Origin: Pseudomonadota bacterium
Lineage (GTDB): Bacteria > Desulfobacterota > Desulfobacteria > Desulfobacterales > Desulfosarcinaceae
Reading direction: 5' to 3'
NCBI GenBank assembly: GCA_023435265.1
Contig: JAEYRZ010000180.1
Location: forward strand, 33,521 to 97,520
Length of the DNA: 64,000 nucleotides
Part shown: one piece after another, positions 17,083-25,198 of the stretch
Position numbering within the stretch: position 1 is the stretch's first letter
Layout of the letters: the number at the start of each line of letters is the position of its first letter
Program-made: the position numbers and the translations under genes
Notes under the pieces: generated by a model
The model's database searches: none
Told to the model about the DNA's origin: nothing
What the model saw: the letters and a program-made list of their open reading frames with translations, nothing else

Positions 17083-20000
17083 TTGGCGTCTTCACTTAAA
17101 CGCATCATTCTGCTTGCGCTTGCGGCGATCACGCTGCTTGGTCTGGGGGCCTTGACCCTTGCCGGGTTTTATCTCAACAGCGCCTTCTTCCGGGACAGAA
17201 TGCTCGCCTATGCCAACGAACGACTCGATGGCAGCATCACGGCCGCGGCGCACCGTTTCGCTCCGTTCGGCGGGCGGTTGCGCCTGAGCGCGCTCGAGCT
17301 GCGCGGCCCGGACGGGAGGCTGTTGTTGCGCGCGGACCGCGCCAGCGCCGAAATATCCTACGCTGCGCTTCTGCGCAAAACCGTGTACTTCGAGCACATC
17401 GCTTTGGAGCGGGGCTTCGTGGATCTGGCCTTCGATGAACGCGACCGCCTGCGGCTGGCCCAACTGGTCAAAGACGCGCAGCCGTCCGCCCCGCGGGCTG
17501 AAAAGGGTGACGGCTGGCAGGTCGTGGTCGCGGATTTGAACGTGCGCGATTCGACCGTTGCGTACCACCGCCCGGCCCGGCAATGGGCCGGGCAGGCCGC
17601 AGGCATCGATCTGCGGGGCCGGTTCGATCCCGGCCGCACGTCCGGCCGCCTGCGCCTGACCGCCGATCATATCGCCTGGCAGGGGCCCGACCGCGCGGGG
17701 CGTTACGACCGACCGGAGATCGAGGCGGATTTCCAGCCGGAGGCGGAGAACCCGCTGCGCCTTGCCGCGGCGGTAGCCGGGAGCCGAGTGGCGTTTGCGG
17801 GAGAATTCCAGCCGGATGCGCGGCAGCCCCGTCTGCGGGGCGCGCTCGATTTCGATGTCGACCTCCCCCGCGTGCGCGCCTGGCTGCCCGCATCGATCGA
17901 ACTCGGCGGGCGCGCCGCCGGCCGGCTGACCGTGAACGGTCTTCTATTCGACCCCGATGCCGACCTTTCGATCACCCTCCTGGACGGCCGGGTGGCCGCA
18001 GTGCCGTTCGAACGGCTGGAAGTCAAGGCAGGGTTGCGCCAAAGACGCGTCGCCATCGAACGGTTGTACAGCCGGGCGCCCTGGGGCGAATCTACGGCGA
18101 GCGGGGAGATCGATCTGCGCCCCGTCTTCAAAGTCGACTTGAGAGGCTTCGAAGAAGCGCCTGCGCCCTACCGGCTGAACCTGACGGCCGAAGGGATTCA
18201 GCCGGCTTTGATTCCCGTTTTCGGCTGGACGCGGGAGGGGGTCTACAACGCCGATGTGCGGGCCGAGGGGCGGGGCTGGGCCGCTCGCGACCGCTCCGGC
18301 CGGGCGCAGCTCGCGCTGAACATGCAGAAGGCGAAGGCGGTTGAAGGCGGAGCGCCGCTGGACGGCGCCTTGACGGCCGAATTGGAGTGGGCGGGGCAGA
18401 CACTGTCGGTCGTCCGAAGCCGGCTGGCCCTCGGGCCCAACCGCGCCGACCTCGTGGGACGCTTCGATTTCCAGCAGGGCCGGTTGGATGCCCGGGCCGA
18501 CCTTTCCCTTGAGCGCCTCGGCGACCTTGGGCCGGGCCTGGGCATCGAGCTGCCCGCCGGGCGCGGCACGCTTCACCTGACGGCCTCCGGCGCCCTCGCG
18601 CGGCCCTCGGTCCAGGCCAGGATCGAGGCGCACGATATTACCTATTCCGAATGGCAGGCACAGCATCTGGCCGCTGAAATGCGCCTGGCGCCCGACGGCG
18701 TGCTGAGCATCGATCGGCTCGATCTTCAGAAGGACAAGGCCGGCGTGACCGGTTCGGGCCATATCGGTCTGCTGGATTCCGAAGGCGCCTTGCGCGATTC
18801 ACCGCCAATTTCGGCTGCATTGAAGCTGCGCAACCTTTCACCCGCCGATTTGGGGTTGTCCCAGGTGCAGGGCGCCCTGAACGGTTTCCTCGAAGTCGGC
18901 CGAACCCTGTTCGATCCGAGCGCACACCTGCGGCTGTCCGAAAGCACCCTGATCTGGGGGCCGATGACGCTCGATGCGCGGGGAGCGGCCGAATGGCAGT
19001 CGGGGCGGCTGACCGTTCACGAACTCATCCTGGAGCGGGCCCGATCGAACCTGCGCCTCGCGGGCAGCGTGGCGTGGCTGGATTCCGACGGCGCCTGGCA
19101 CGCCGATCCGGTGATCGATGCCCGGCTGCAGACGCGCCAGGTGCGCCTGCAGGACATTGCGCAAGGTTATTCCGGAAAACTGGCGGTCGATGCCGAAGTG
19201 CGCGGCCGACCGGGCGATCTGAGCGGCCGTTTCAACATCTCGGGCGGTGCGCTGGACCTCAAACTCGAGAAAATCGACACCTTTTCGGCCGAGGGTCGGT
19301 TATCCGGTGCGCGCATCGAAGTGCAGAAGGTGGTCGCGGTCCTGGCTCCCGGCGAGGTCCTGCGCGGACACGGTGCGTATGGATGGGACCAGGGGTTTGA
19401 ACTGGCGCTGGACGGCGACGACATCGATCTGAGCAACCTGCGGTTTCTAAAGGCCGCCGGACCGGTGCAGGGCCGCCTGCGCCTGCATGTCGCGGGCAAC
19501 GGAACGCTTCAGGCGCCGCAGATCGAGGCGGTTGCCGCGGTTTCCGGACCGAAATACCGCGAGCAGGCGTTCGATGATTTTCATGCCGAGGCCCGTTTGA
19601 CCGGTCGGCGCCTGGAGCTCTCCGCAGACCTGAATTTTCATCTGGCATCGCGGGTCGATCTGGAAGGCGGCGATTTCGAAATCGAAGCAGATTTCGCGCG
19701 CACCGATCTGACGCCCTACTTGACCCTGGCCGCAGGCAAGCTGTTGAGCGGCCGCATGACCGGCAGCCTGGACCTCGCGGGCAATATGCGCGCCCCCCTT
19801 TCGCTGAACGGCCGCCTCGACCTGGCCGAAATCCGCGTCACCTATCAGGAGACCCCGCTGGTGAGCGCCCAGGCGGTGCACATCGGTATGCGCGACGGCG
19901 TCGTCGATGTGCCGGCCGTGCAGCTCGATTTAGCCCAGCGCGGGTATCTGGAGCTGAAGGCCGGCGGCGATTTGCGGCGCGATTTCGCGGCGCGGGTACA

Positions 20001-21273
20001 AGGACGCCTGCCCCTTGCGGCGCTCTCGCTTTTCAGCGAATCGCTCGGCGAAGCCGAAGGCGCCGTGGTGCTGCGGGCCCAGGCCGGCGGCCCGCTCGAG
20101 CGTCTGGAATGGCAGGCCGAAATTCAGTTCGATCAGGCCGGTTTTGTGATTCCGGAGCTGCTGCAGTCGGTCCAGGACCTCAACGGCAGCATCCGCCTGG
20201 GAGCGGACGCGCTGTCCGTGGAGAACCTCGCGGGCCGCATCGAGACCGGAAGCTTCACCTTAAACGGCAGGGTCGAACTTCGGGATTGGCAACCGGTCGG
20301 CGGGCGCCTCGCGCTGCGTGCCCAGGCGCTGCCGCTGTACTGGCCCGATACCGCCGATTTCCTGGTCAGCGGGGAGCTGGATCTGACCGGCACTGCGCAG
20401 CAAGCCCGGCTGGCGGGCGACGTGGTGCTCCTGGAAGGCGTCTACTACAAAGACTTCCGCCTCAATCTGCTGGCCGCGATCGCCGACCGCCGGCGTGCCG
20501 AGCTTCCCTCGATGCCGGCCGAAAAACCGGAATGGATGCGACGCATCGCCCTGAGCATCGATCTTTCACACCGCTACCCGTTCATGGTGGACAACAATAT
20601 CGCCCAACTGACCATCGCGCCGGATTTCAAAATCGGCGGTACGCTGGCCGCACCCCTGATTTCCGGCCGCGCCGCAGTGGTGGAAGGCGAGATCGTGTAC
20701 CGGCGCAAATCCTTTGACGTGACCCGCGGAGTGGTCGATTTCGTCAATCCATACCGGAACGAGCCCAATCTCGACATCGCCGCCGAAACCACCATCGGAA
20801 AGTACGATGTCGGCCTTTCGGTCAGCGGGACGCCGGCCCAGCTGGCGTTCACCCTCAATTCCGACCCGCCGCTTTCCGACAATGACATCCTGTCGCTGAT
20901 ACTGGTCGGACGCACCTCCGAAGAACTTTCGGCGGGCGGGGGCGGGCCGTCCACCGGCCAGATGCTGAGTTCGCTGCTCGCCACGGCCTGGGGCGAAGAC
21001 ATCCGGCAGCGCACCGGAGTGGACATCCTGGAAGTCGAGACCGGTGCTCAGAGCGGCGAACCGCGGCAATCCGAGGACCGCATCCAGGTCACCGTGGGCA
21101 AACGGCTCAGTCCCAGGCTGACCATAAAATACGAGGTCGAAACCGCCGCCGGTGAAAGGGTTCAGAGAGCCGTTTCCGAGTATCGCTTCATGGAGAACAT
21201 CTTTGCCAAAGGCTTTCAGGACACGGAAGGCAAGTACGGCGGCGAGATGCTGTTCCGGCTGGAATTCCGCTAA
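17083..21273 (+). CDS. tamB: TamB/DUF490 translocation-and-assembly protein
   Basis: A very long envelope protein (1,396 residues) thought to span the periplasm as a lipid-conducting beta-groove and to work with an Omp85 partner. It has an N-terminal membrane anchor (IILLALAAITLLGLGALTLA), then a long repetitive beta-rich body with AsmA/DUF748-like segments, and ends with the diagnostic C-terminal DUF490 region: IVYRRKSFDVTRGVVDFVNP, LSVSGTPAQLAFTLNSDPPL, DNDILSLILVGRT and EVETAAGERVQ. The first codon appears to be TTG at 17083 with GAGGT 13 nt before it, so the exact start is uncertain. The next gene is its Omp85 partner. Confidence 0.92.
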   Translation: MASSLKRIILLALAAITLLGLGALTLAGFYLNSAFFRDRMLAYANERLDGSITAAAHRFAPFGGRLRLSALELRGPDGRLLLRADRASAEISYAALLRKTVYFEHIALERGFVDLAFDERDRLRLAQLVKDAQPSAPRAEKGDGWQVVVADLNVRDSTVAYHRPARQWAGQAAGIDLRGRFDPGRTSGRLRLTADHIAWQGPDRAGRYDRPEIEADFQPEAENPLRLAAAVAGSRVAFAGEFQPDARQPRLRGALDFDVDLPRVRAWLPASIELGGRAAGRLTVNGLLFDPDADLSITLLDGRVAAVPFERLEVKAGLRQRRVAIERLYSRAPWGESTASGEIDLRPVFKVDLRGFEEAPAPYRLNLTAEGIQPALIPVFGWTREGVYNADVRAEGRGWAARDRSGRAQLALNMQKAKAVEGGAPLDGALTAELEWAGQTLSVVRSRLALGPNRADLVGRFDFQQGRLDARADLSLERLGDLGPGLGIELPAGRGTLHLTASGALARPSVQARIEAHDITYSEWQAQHLAAEMRLAPDGVLSIDRLDLQKDKAGVTGSGHIGLLDSEGALRDSPPISAALKLRNLSPADLGLSQVQGALNGFLEVGRTLFDPSAHLRLSESTLIWGPMTLDARGAAEWQSGRLTVHELILERARSNLRLAGSVAWLDSDGAWHADPVIDARLQTRQVRLQDIAQGYSGKLAVDAEVRGRPGDLSGRFNISGGALDLKLEKIDTFSAEGRLSGARIEVQKVVAVLAPGEVLRGHGAYGWDQGFELALDGDDIDLSNLRFLKAAGPVQGRLRLHVAGNGTLQAPQIEAVAAVSGPKYREQAFDDFHAEARLTGRRLELSADLNFHLASRVDLEGGDFEIEADFARTDLTPYLTLAAGKLLSGRMTGSLDLAGNMRAPLSLNGRLDLAEIRVTYQETPLVSAQAVHIGMRDGVVDVPAVQLDLAQRGYLELKAGGDLRRDFAARVQGRLPLAALSLFSESLGEAEGAVVLRAQAGGPLERLEWQAEIQFDQAGFVIPELLQSVQDLNGSIRLGADALSVENLAGRIETGSFTLNGRVELRDWQPVGGRLALRAQALPLYWPDTADFLVSGELDLTGTAQQARLAGDVVLLEGVYYKDFRLNLLAAIADRRRAELPSMPAEKPEWMRRIALSIDLSHRYPFMVDNNIAQLTIAPDFKIGGTLAAPLISGRAAVVEGEIVYRRKSFDVTRGVVDFVNPYRNEPNLDIAAETTIGKYDVGLSVSGTPAQLAFTLNSDPPLSDNDILSLILVGRTSEELSAGGGGPSTGQMLSSLLATAWGEDIRQRTGVDILEVETGAQSGEPRQSEDRIQVTVGKRLSPRLTIKYEVETAAGERVQRAVSEYRFMENIFAKGFQDTEGKYGGEMLFRLEFR

Positions 21274-21402
21274 GCGGCTCCCGTGATCTCTTGATGCCGG
21301 AGCGCGCTTTCACTATGCTGGGCTACCACTCCGACAGCGTCCCGGCGAATCCCGCGAGCGAAGCCGGGTCGTCTGCGATCGGACCAGGGGGCATATTCGA
21401 AG

Positions 21403-24195
21403 ATGCAGACAAGGGTTGCATTCCTGAAATGGCTGCCTGTGATCCTGCTTACGCTGATCTGGCTGCCGGGCCGACCCGAAGCCCGTCAATCCGACCGGCT
21501 GCTGCCGGCGGTGGTGGCGCAGATCGATATCCGTACGGAGACCGATCCCGAGGGACTTGATCCCGAGGGCCATTGGCCGGCTCTGGCCCGCGCATTGCTC
21601 GGATTTCAGGAAGGGGAACGCCTCTCGGCCGAGCGGCTGGACGAGGCGCTGAACGACCTGGCCAAGCTGGCCCGGGTGGAAAGCGAAATTTCGCAAATCG
21701 AGGGCGGCGTTCGGCTGACCCTGAGGCTGGCGCCGTACCGAAGAATCAAAAGCATCGCCATAGAGGACAATTACCCGCTCTTCGACCGCGACGTGGCCAA
21801 TGCCATGACCGTCGCGCCCGGCGATCTTTTCATTCCGGAAGCCGTCGCCCGGCAGGCCGAATTGATCGAAGCGCGGTATCGGTCCGAAGGGTATATCGAT
21901 CCGCGGGCGAAAATCGCCTGGGCCGAGGACCCCGAGGACGGACACTACCATCTCACCGTCACGATCGAAAAAGGTGTCTACTACCGGCATGGCGCGATGC
22001 GCTTCGCGGGCAATCGGGCGTTCAGCGACGAGCGGCTGCGCCTGCGTATTCTGGGATGGCGCACCTTGACGGGACTTTTCGCCGGGGACCGGTTTATAGC
22101 CAAGGATTTCGACGAGGAGGTCAAGGAACTGACCGCCTTTTACCGCGCCGAGGGCTATGCCGACGTATCCATCGTTTCCGATATCGCCCGCGACCCCGCG
22201 GCACAGCAGGTCGACACGCGGATCGAAATCCGTGAGGGCCCGCTTTATACCATCTCCTTCGCCGGGAATGCATTTTTCCCGGACCGCCGTCTGCGCGAGG
22301 ACCTGGCGCTGTTCGAGATCGGCAACCGGGGCAATATCGGCCTGCGGCGCAGCCTGCACAACATCCGCAGGCGCTACACGCGGAGCGGTTTCGCCGACAT
22401 CGCCGTGCGCTGGGAAGAGGCTTCCGCCCAAGAGGATTCCCGGCACAGGCGGATTACCATCCGCATCGACGAAGGCCCGCGCTATATCGTGGAGGCGGTG
22501 CACATCCGGGGCAACACCGAACTGGACGAGGCAGCCATCCGCGGCCAGATGCTGACCCGACCCCCGCGTACGCTGGACGACGGCGCCTTTGCGGCGGCGG
22601 CGCTGGAAGAGGATCTGCAGGCCATTCGGTCGCTCTATCTCAGCAATGGTTTCCTGGATGCGCGGATCGGGAACGAGATCCAGATCGATCCCCTGACGCA
22701 GCGGGTCAGCCTGCGGGTCGACATTCAGGAAGGCGTGCGCACCGTAGTCGAGCGGATCGATATCGAGGAGGATACGCCGCTTTCGATCGAGCAGTTGCAG
22801 GCCGTGGTGCCGTTTTCGGCCGGCGACCCGTATCGGCCGTACCTGATGCAGAGCGCTGTCAATGCCTTGGCCGCGCAGATTTCACCACTCGGCTATCCGC
22901 ATGTCCAGGTGTCCGATGCGGTGACGATTTCCGAAGACGGCCGGAAGGCGCGGATCCAGTTCAAGATCGAAAAAGGGCCTTTGGTTCGCGTCGGTCCCTT
23001 GTTTTTCGCCGGCAATTTCAAGACGCGCACGGCGGTCCTGCAGCGCGAACTGGGTTTCGAATCCGGACAGCGTTTTTCCCTGGCCGACGTGCTTGCCGCA
23101 CAGCGCAACCTGCGCAACCTGGGGCTTTTCGATTCGGTTCAGGTGCGCACCATGGGCCTCAAGGAGAAGGCCCCGAATGTGCCCATGTTGATCGAGGTCA
23201 AGGAAAAAGACCCTTATTATTTCGAGATCGGCGCCGGGTATCAAACCGACAAAGGACCCTACCTGCGGTCGCGGGTGGGCGATCGCAATTTCCGGGGCAA
23301 GGACCAGGAGGTGTGGAGCGCAGGGGAGGCGAGCGGCATCGGATACCGCTGGGACGTCGGCATTTCCAATCCCCGCCTGCTGGGCACGCGCATCAAGGCC
23401 GACCTCGGAACGTTCTCCGAACAGCAGGAACTGCTGAATCAGGAGTTCGGCACCCGCATCAGCGGCGGGAGCGTGCTCTTATCACGGGCTCTGGGTGCGC
23501 GCATTTCGAGTTCGCTCGGCTGGCGGTACGAATACCGCGAACAGTACCTGCGCAACGGCGACACGGACGAATCGGACGAAGCCCTGGATCCGCGCAGCAT
23601 CCTGGTGACCACGCCGTCCATCCGCTACGACAGCCGCGACTCGTTTGTCCAACCGCGCCGAGGTTTATACACCAGCCTTTCGGTGGACATTTCCACGGGT
23701 CTGCAGAATTCGCTCGACAACTTCCTGCGCTATCGATTCGACGTGCGCCATTTCTATTCGCCGTTCGCGCGCCTGACGCTGGCCTCACTGGCTCGGGCCG
23801 GATATCTGTCTACCTACGGGGGGGATTCAATCGTTCCTCAGGACCAGCTTTTCTATCTGGGGGGCTTCGCCGATGTGCGCGGATTCGAGGAGAACATGCT
23901 GCGTTTCGATGCCGACGGCGACCCGGTCGGCGGCCGGCTGGCGCTCAACGGCAGCCTGGAGGCGCGTTACGATCTCGGCCGCGGCTTCGAAATGGGCACG
24001 TTCGTGGATGCGGGCAGCCTGCGCGAGACACAGACCGGCGCCCTGGGCAACGACGAATTCCGCTGGACGGCCGGGCTGGCGCTGCGTTACATCACGCCGA
24101 TCGGACCCATCGGCCTGATTTACGGCCACAAGTTGAACCCCCAGTCGGACGAGAGCCCCGGACGCTTCCACTTTACAATCGGGTACACCTTTTAA
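21403..24195 (+). CDS. Omp85-family outer-membrane protein (TamA-like) with about seven POTRA units
   Basis: An outer-membrane barrel protein (930 residues) that should pair with the preceding TamB. A signal peptide covers about residues 1-28 (FLKWLPVILLTLIWLPG ... EARQS). Seven POTRA-like repeats can be counted from residue about 35 to 590, each with the beta-alpha-alpha-beta pattern and a GN/GY turn (for example AMRFAGNRAFSDERLRLRI, FAGNAFFPDRRLREDL, HIRGNTELDEAAIRGQ, FFAGNFKTRTAVLQREL). The C-terminal barrel has the Omp85 motifs FYLGGFADVRGFEEN (VRGF-type lid loop) and ends in Phe. TamA normally has three POTRA units and BamA five, so this one is extended. The gap from tamB is 129 bases. 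Confidence 0.9.
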   Translation: MQTRVAFLKWLPVILLTLIWLPGRPEARQSDRLLPAVVAQIDIRTETDPEGLDPEGHWPALARALLGFQEGERLSAERLDEALNDLAKLARVESEISQIEGGVRLTLRLAPYRRIKSIAIEDNYPLFDRDVANAMTVAPGDLFIPEAVARQAELIEARYRSEGYIDPRAKIAWAEDPEDGHYHLTVTIEKGVYYRHGAMRFAGNRAFSDERLRLRILGWRTLTGLFAGDRFIAKDFDEEVKELTAFYRAEGYADVSIVSDIARDPAAQQVDTRIEIREGPLYTISFAGNAFFPDRRLREDLALFEIGNRGNIGLRRSLHNIRRRYTRSGFADIAVRWEEASAQEDSRHRRITIRIDEGPRYIVEAVHIRGNTELDEAAIRGQMLTRPPRTLDDGAFAAAALEEDLQAIRSLYLSNGFLDARIGNEIQIDPLTQRVSLRVDIQEGVRTVVERIDIEEDTPLSIEQLQAVVPFSAGDPYRPYLMQSAVNALAAQISPLGYPHVQVSDAVTISEDGRKARIQFKIEKGPLVRVGPLFFAGNFKTRTAVLQRELGFESGQRFSLADVLAAQRNLRNLGLFDSVQVRTMGLKEKAPNVPMLIEVKEKDPYYFEIGAGYQTDKGPYLRSRVGDRNFRGKDQEVWSAGEASGIGYRWDVGISNPRLLGTRIKADLGTFSEQQELLNQEFGTRISGGSVLLSRALGARISSSLGWRYEYREQYLRNGDTDESDEALDPRSILVTTPSIRYDSRDSFVQPRRGLYTSLSVDISTGLQNSLDNFLRYRFDVRHFYSPFARLTLASLARAGYLSTYGGDSIVPQDQLFYLGGFADVRGFEENMLRFDADGDPVGGRLALNGSLEARYDLGRGFEMGTFVDAGSLRETQTGALGNDEFRWTAGLALRYITPIGPIGLIYGHKLNPQSDESPGRFHFTIGYTF

Positions 24196-24351
24196 ACAAC
24201 GCCGTTGTCAAGCGCCGGTCTTGTCTATTGACACCTGGCACACCTGAACCGCGCCTCGAACCAGACTGGAACTTTCCAGATAAGCTAAAGCTCATTACTG
24301 TCGCAAAAAGGTGCGACAGCGAATTTTGACAGATCGTAAGCAGTATTCTTA

Positions 24352-24424
24352 GATCACAGAGGTCACAGGGAATTATGTGTATTTCTAACATGCTGTCTCT
24401 GTGCTCTCTGTGTCCTCTGTGGTC
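24352..24424. repeat. CACAGAG-type hairpin repeat, copy 3
   Basis: The left arm GATCACAGAGGTCACAGGG (24352-24370) is inverted at 24397-24424, built from CTCTGTG units. It occupies the middle of the 397-base gap 24196-24592, which otherwise holds only the tetR promoter. Confidence 0.8.
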
Positions 24425-24534
24425 ATTCGGCCCTTTTTAGAGTCCATCGATTTTTACGAGTAAATCAAATCACGATCGTTTGTATGAGCCCCCACCGCCC
24501 CCTATTGGAACTCCCGGCACCCGCTAAAAATGTA

Positions 24535-24579
24535 TTGACAAGTGACATGAAGGTCCATAAAACTGACTGAGCACTCAGT
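24535..24579 (+). promoter_or_regulatory. Promoter and operator of the TetR-SulP operon
   Basis: TTGACA (24535-24540) is followed 15 bases later by CATAAA (24556-24561). A 6-bp inverted repeat with a 2-base spacer, ACTGAGCACTCAGT (24566-24579), overlaps the start region and is a likely TetR operator, distinct in sequence from the FadR-type site at 8201. Confidence 0.65.
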
Positions 24580-24592
24580 TAAAGGATCGATC

Positions 24593-25198
24593 ATGTCCAA
24601 GAAGGCCGAAATCCTGCGTGCCGCTACTCAATTGCTGGCCGTCAAGGGATACAGCGAAGCCTCGATGGCCGAGCTGGCCAAAATGACCCATGTGGCCCAG
24701 GGCACCATCTTTTATCACTACAACAACAAGGAAGAACTCTTCCTGGCCATCCTGGCCGCATTCAAGGAAGAGATCGTCGCCCGCTTCGCCAATTATCAAC
24801 AGGATCACGAGTTTGCGAGCGGCTTGGCCATGATGGACAACGTGATCGCCTTCTATCTGCACCTCACGGCTGAAATGGAAGACCGTTTCATGCTGCTGCA
24901 CCGGCACGATGCCTACGAACTGGCCCGCATCAACCCGACCTGTCATCAGTACCTGGAATCGATATACAACTGCCTTTTCGATATTTTCGAACAGGCGATC
25001 CGACGGGGCCAAACCGATGGTTCCATTCGGCCCGGACCGGCGCGCCGCCTTGCGATGATCGTCTTCAGCATGGTGGACGGGCTGGTGCGGTTCGACACCT
25101 ATAACCTCTACGATGCAGGCGTTTTGTATGAAGACGTGGTGCAGGCCTGCCGCACCATTCTTCAAAACAATTCCCATCCACCGTCCAGGAGCGTTTGA
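24593..25198 (+). CDS. TetR-family regulator of the SulP signalling operon
   Basis: The 201-residue protein starts at ATG 24593 after AAGGA. The N-terminal DNA-binding domain reads ILRAATQLLAVKGYSEASMA then MTHVAQGTIFYHYNNKEELF, a standard TetR helix-turn-helix. The C-terminal effector domain (residues about 60-195) is unassigned, with a FYLHLTAEMEDRFMLLHRHD helix. The stop overlaps the SulP ATG (TGATG), so it is the first gene of the operon. The ACTGAG/CTCAGT palindrome at 24566-24579 is its probable own operator. Ligand unknown. Confidence 0.88.
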   Translation: MSKKAEILRAATQLLAVKGYSEASMAELAKMTHVAQGTIFYHYNNKEELFLAILAAFKEEIVARFANYQQDHEFASGLAMMDNVIAFYLHLTAEMEDRFMLLHRHDAYELARINPTCHQYLESIYNCLFDIFEQAIRRGQTDGSIRPGPARRLAMIVFSMVDGLVRFDTYNLYDAGVLYEDVVQACRTILQNNSHPPSRSV

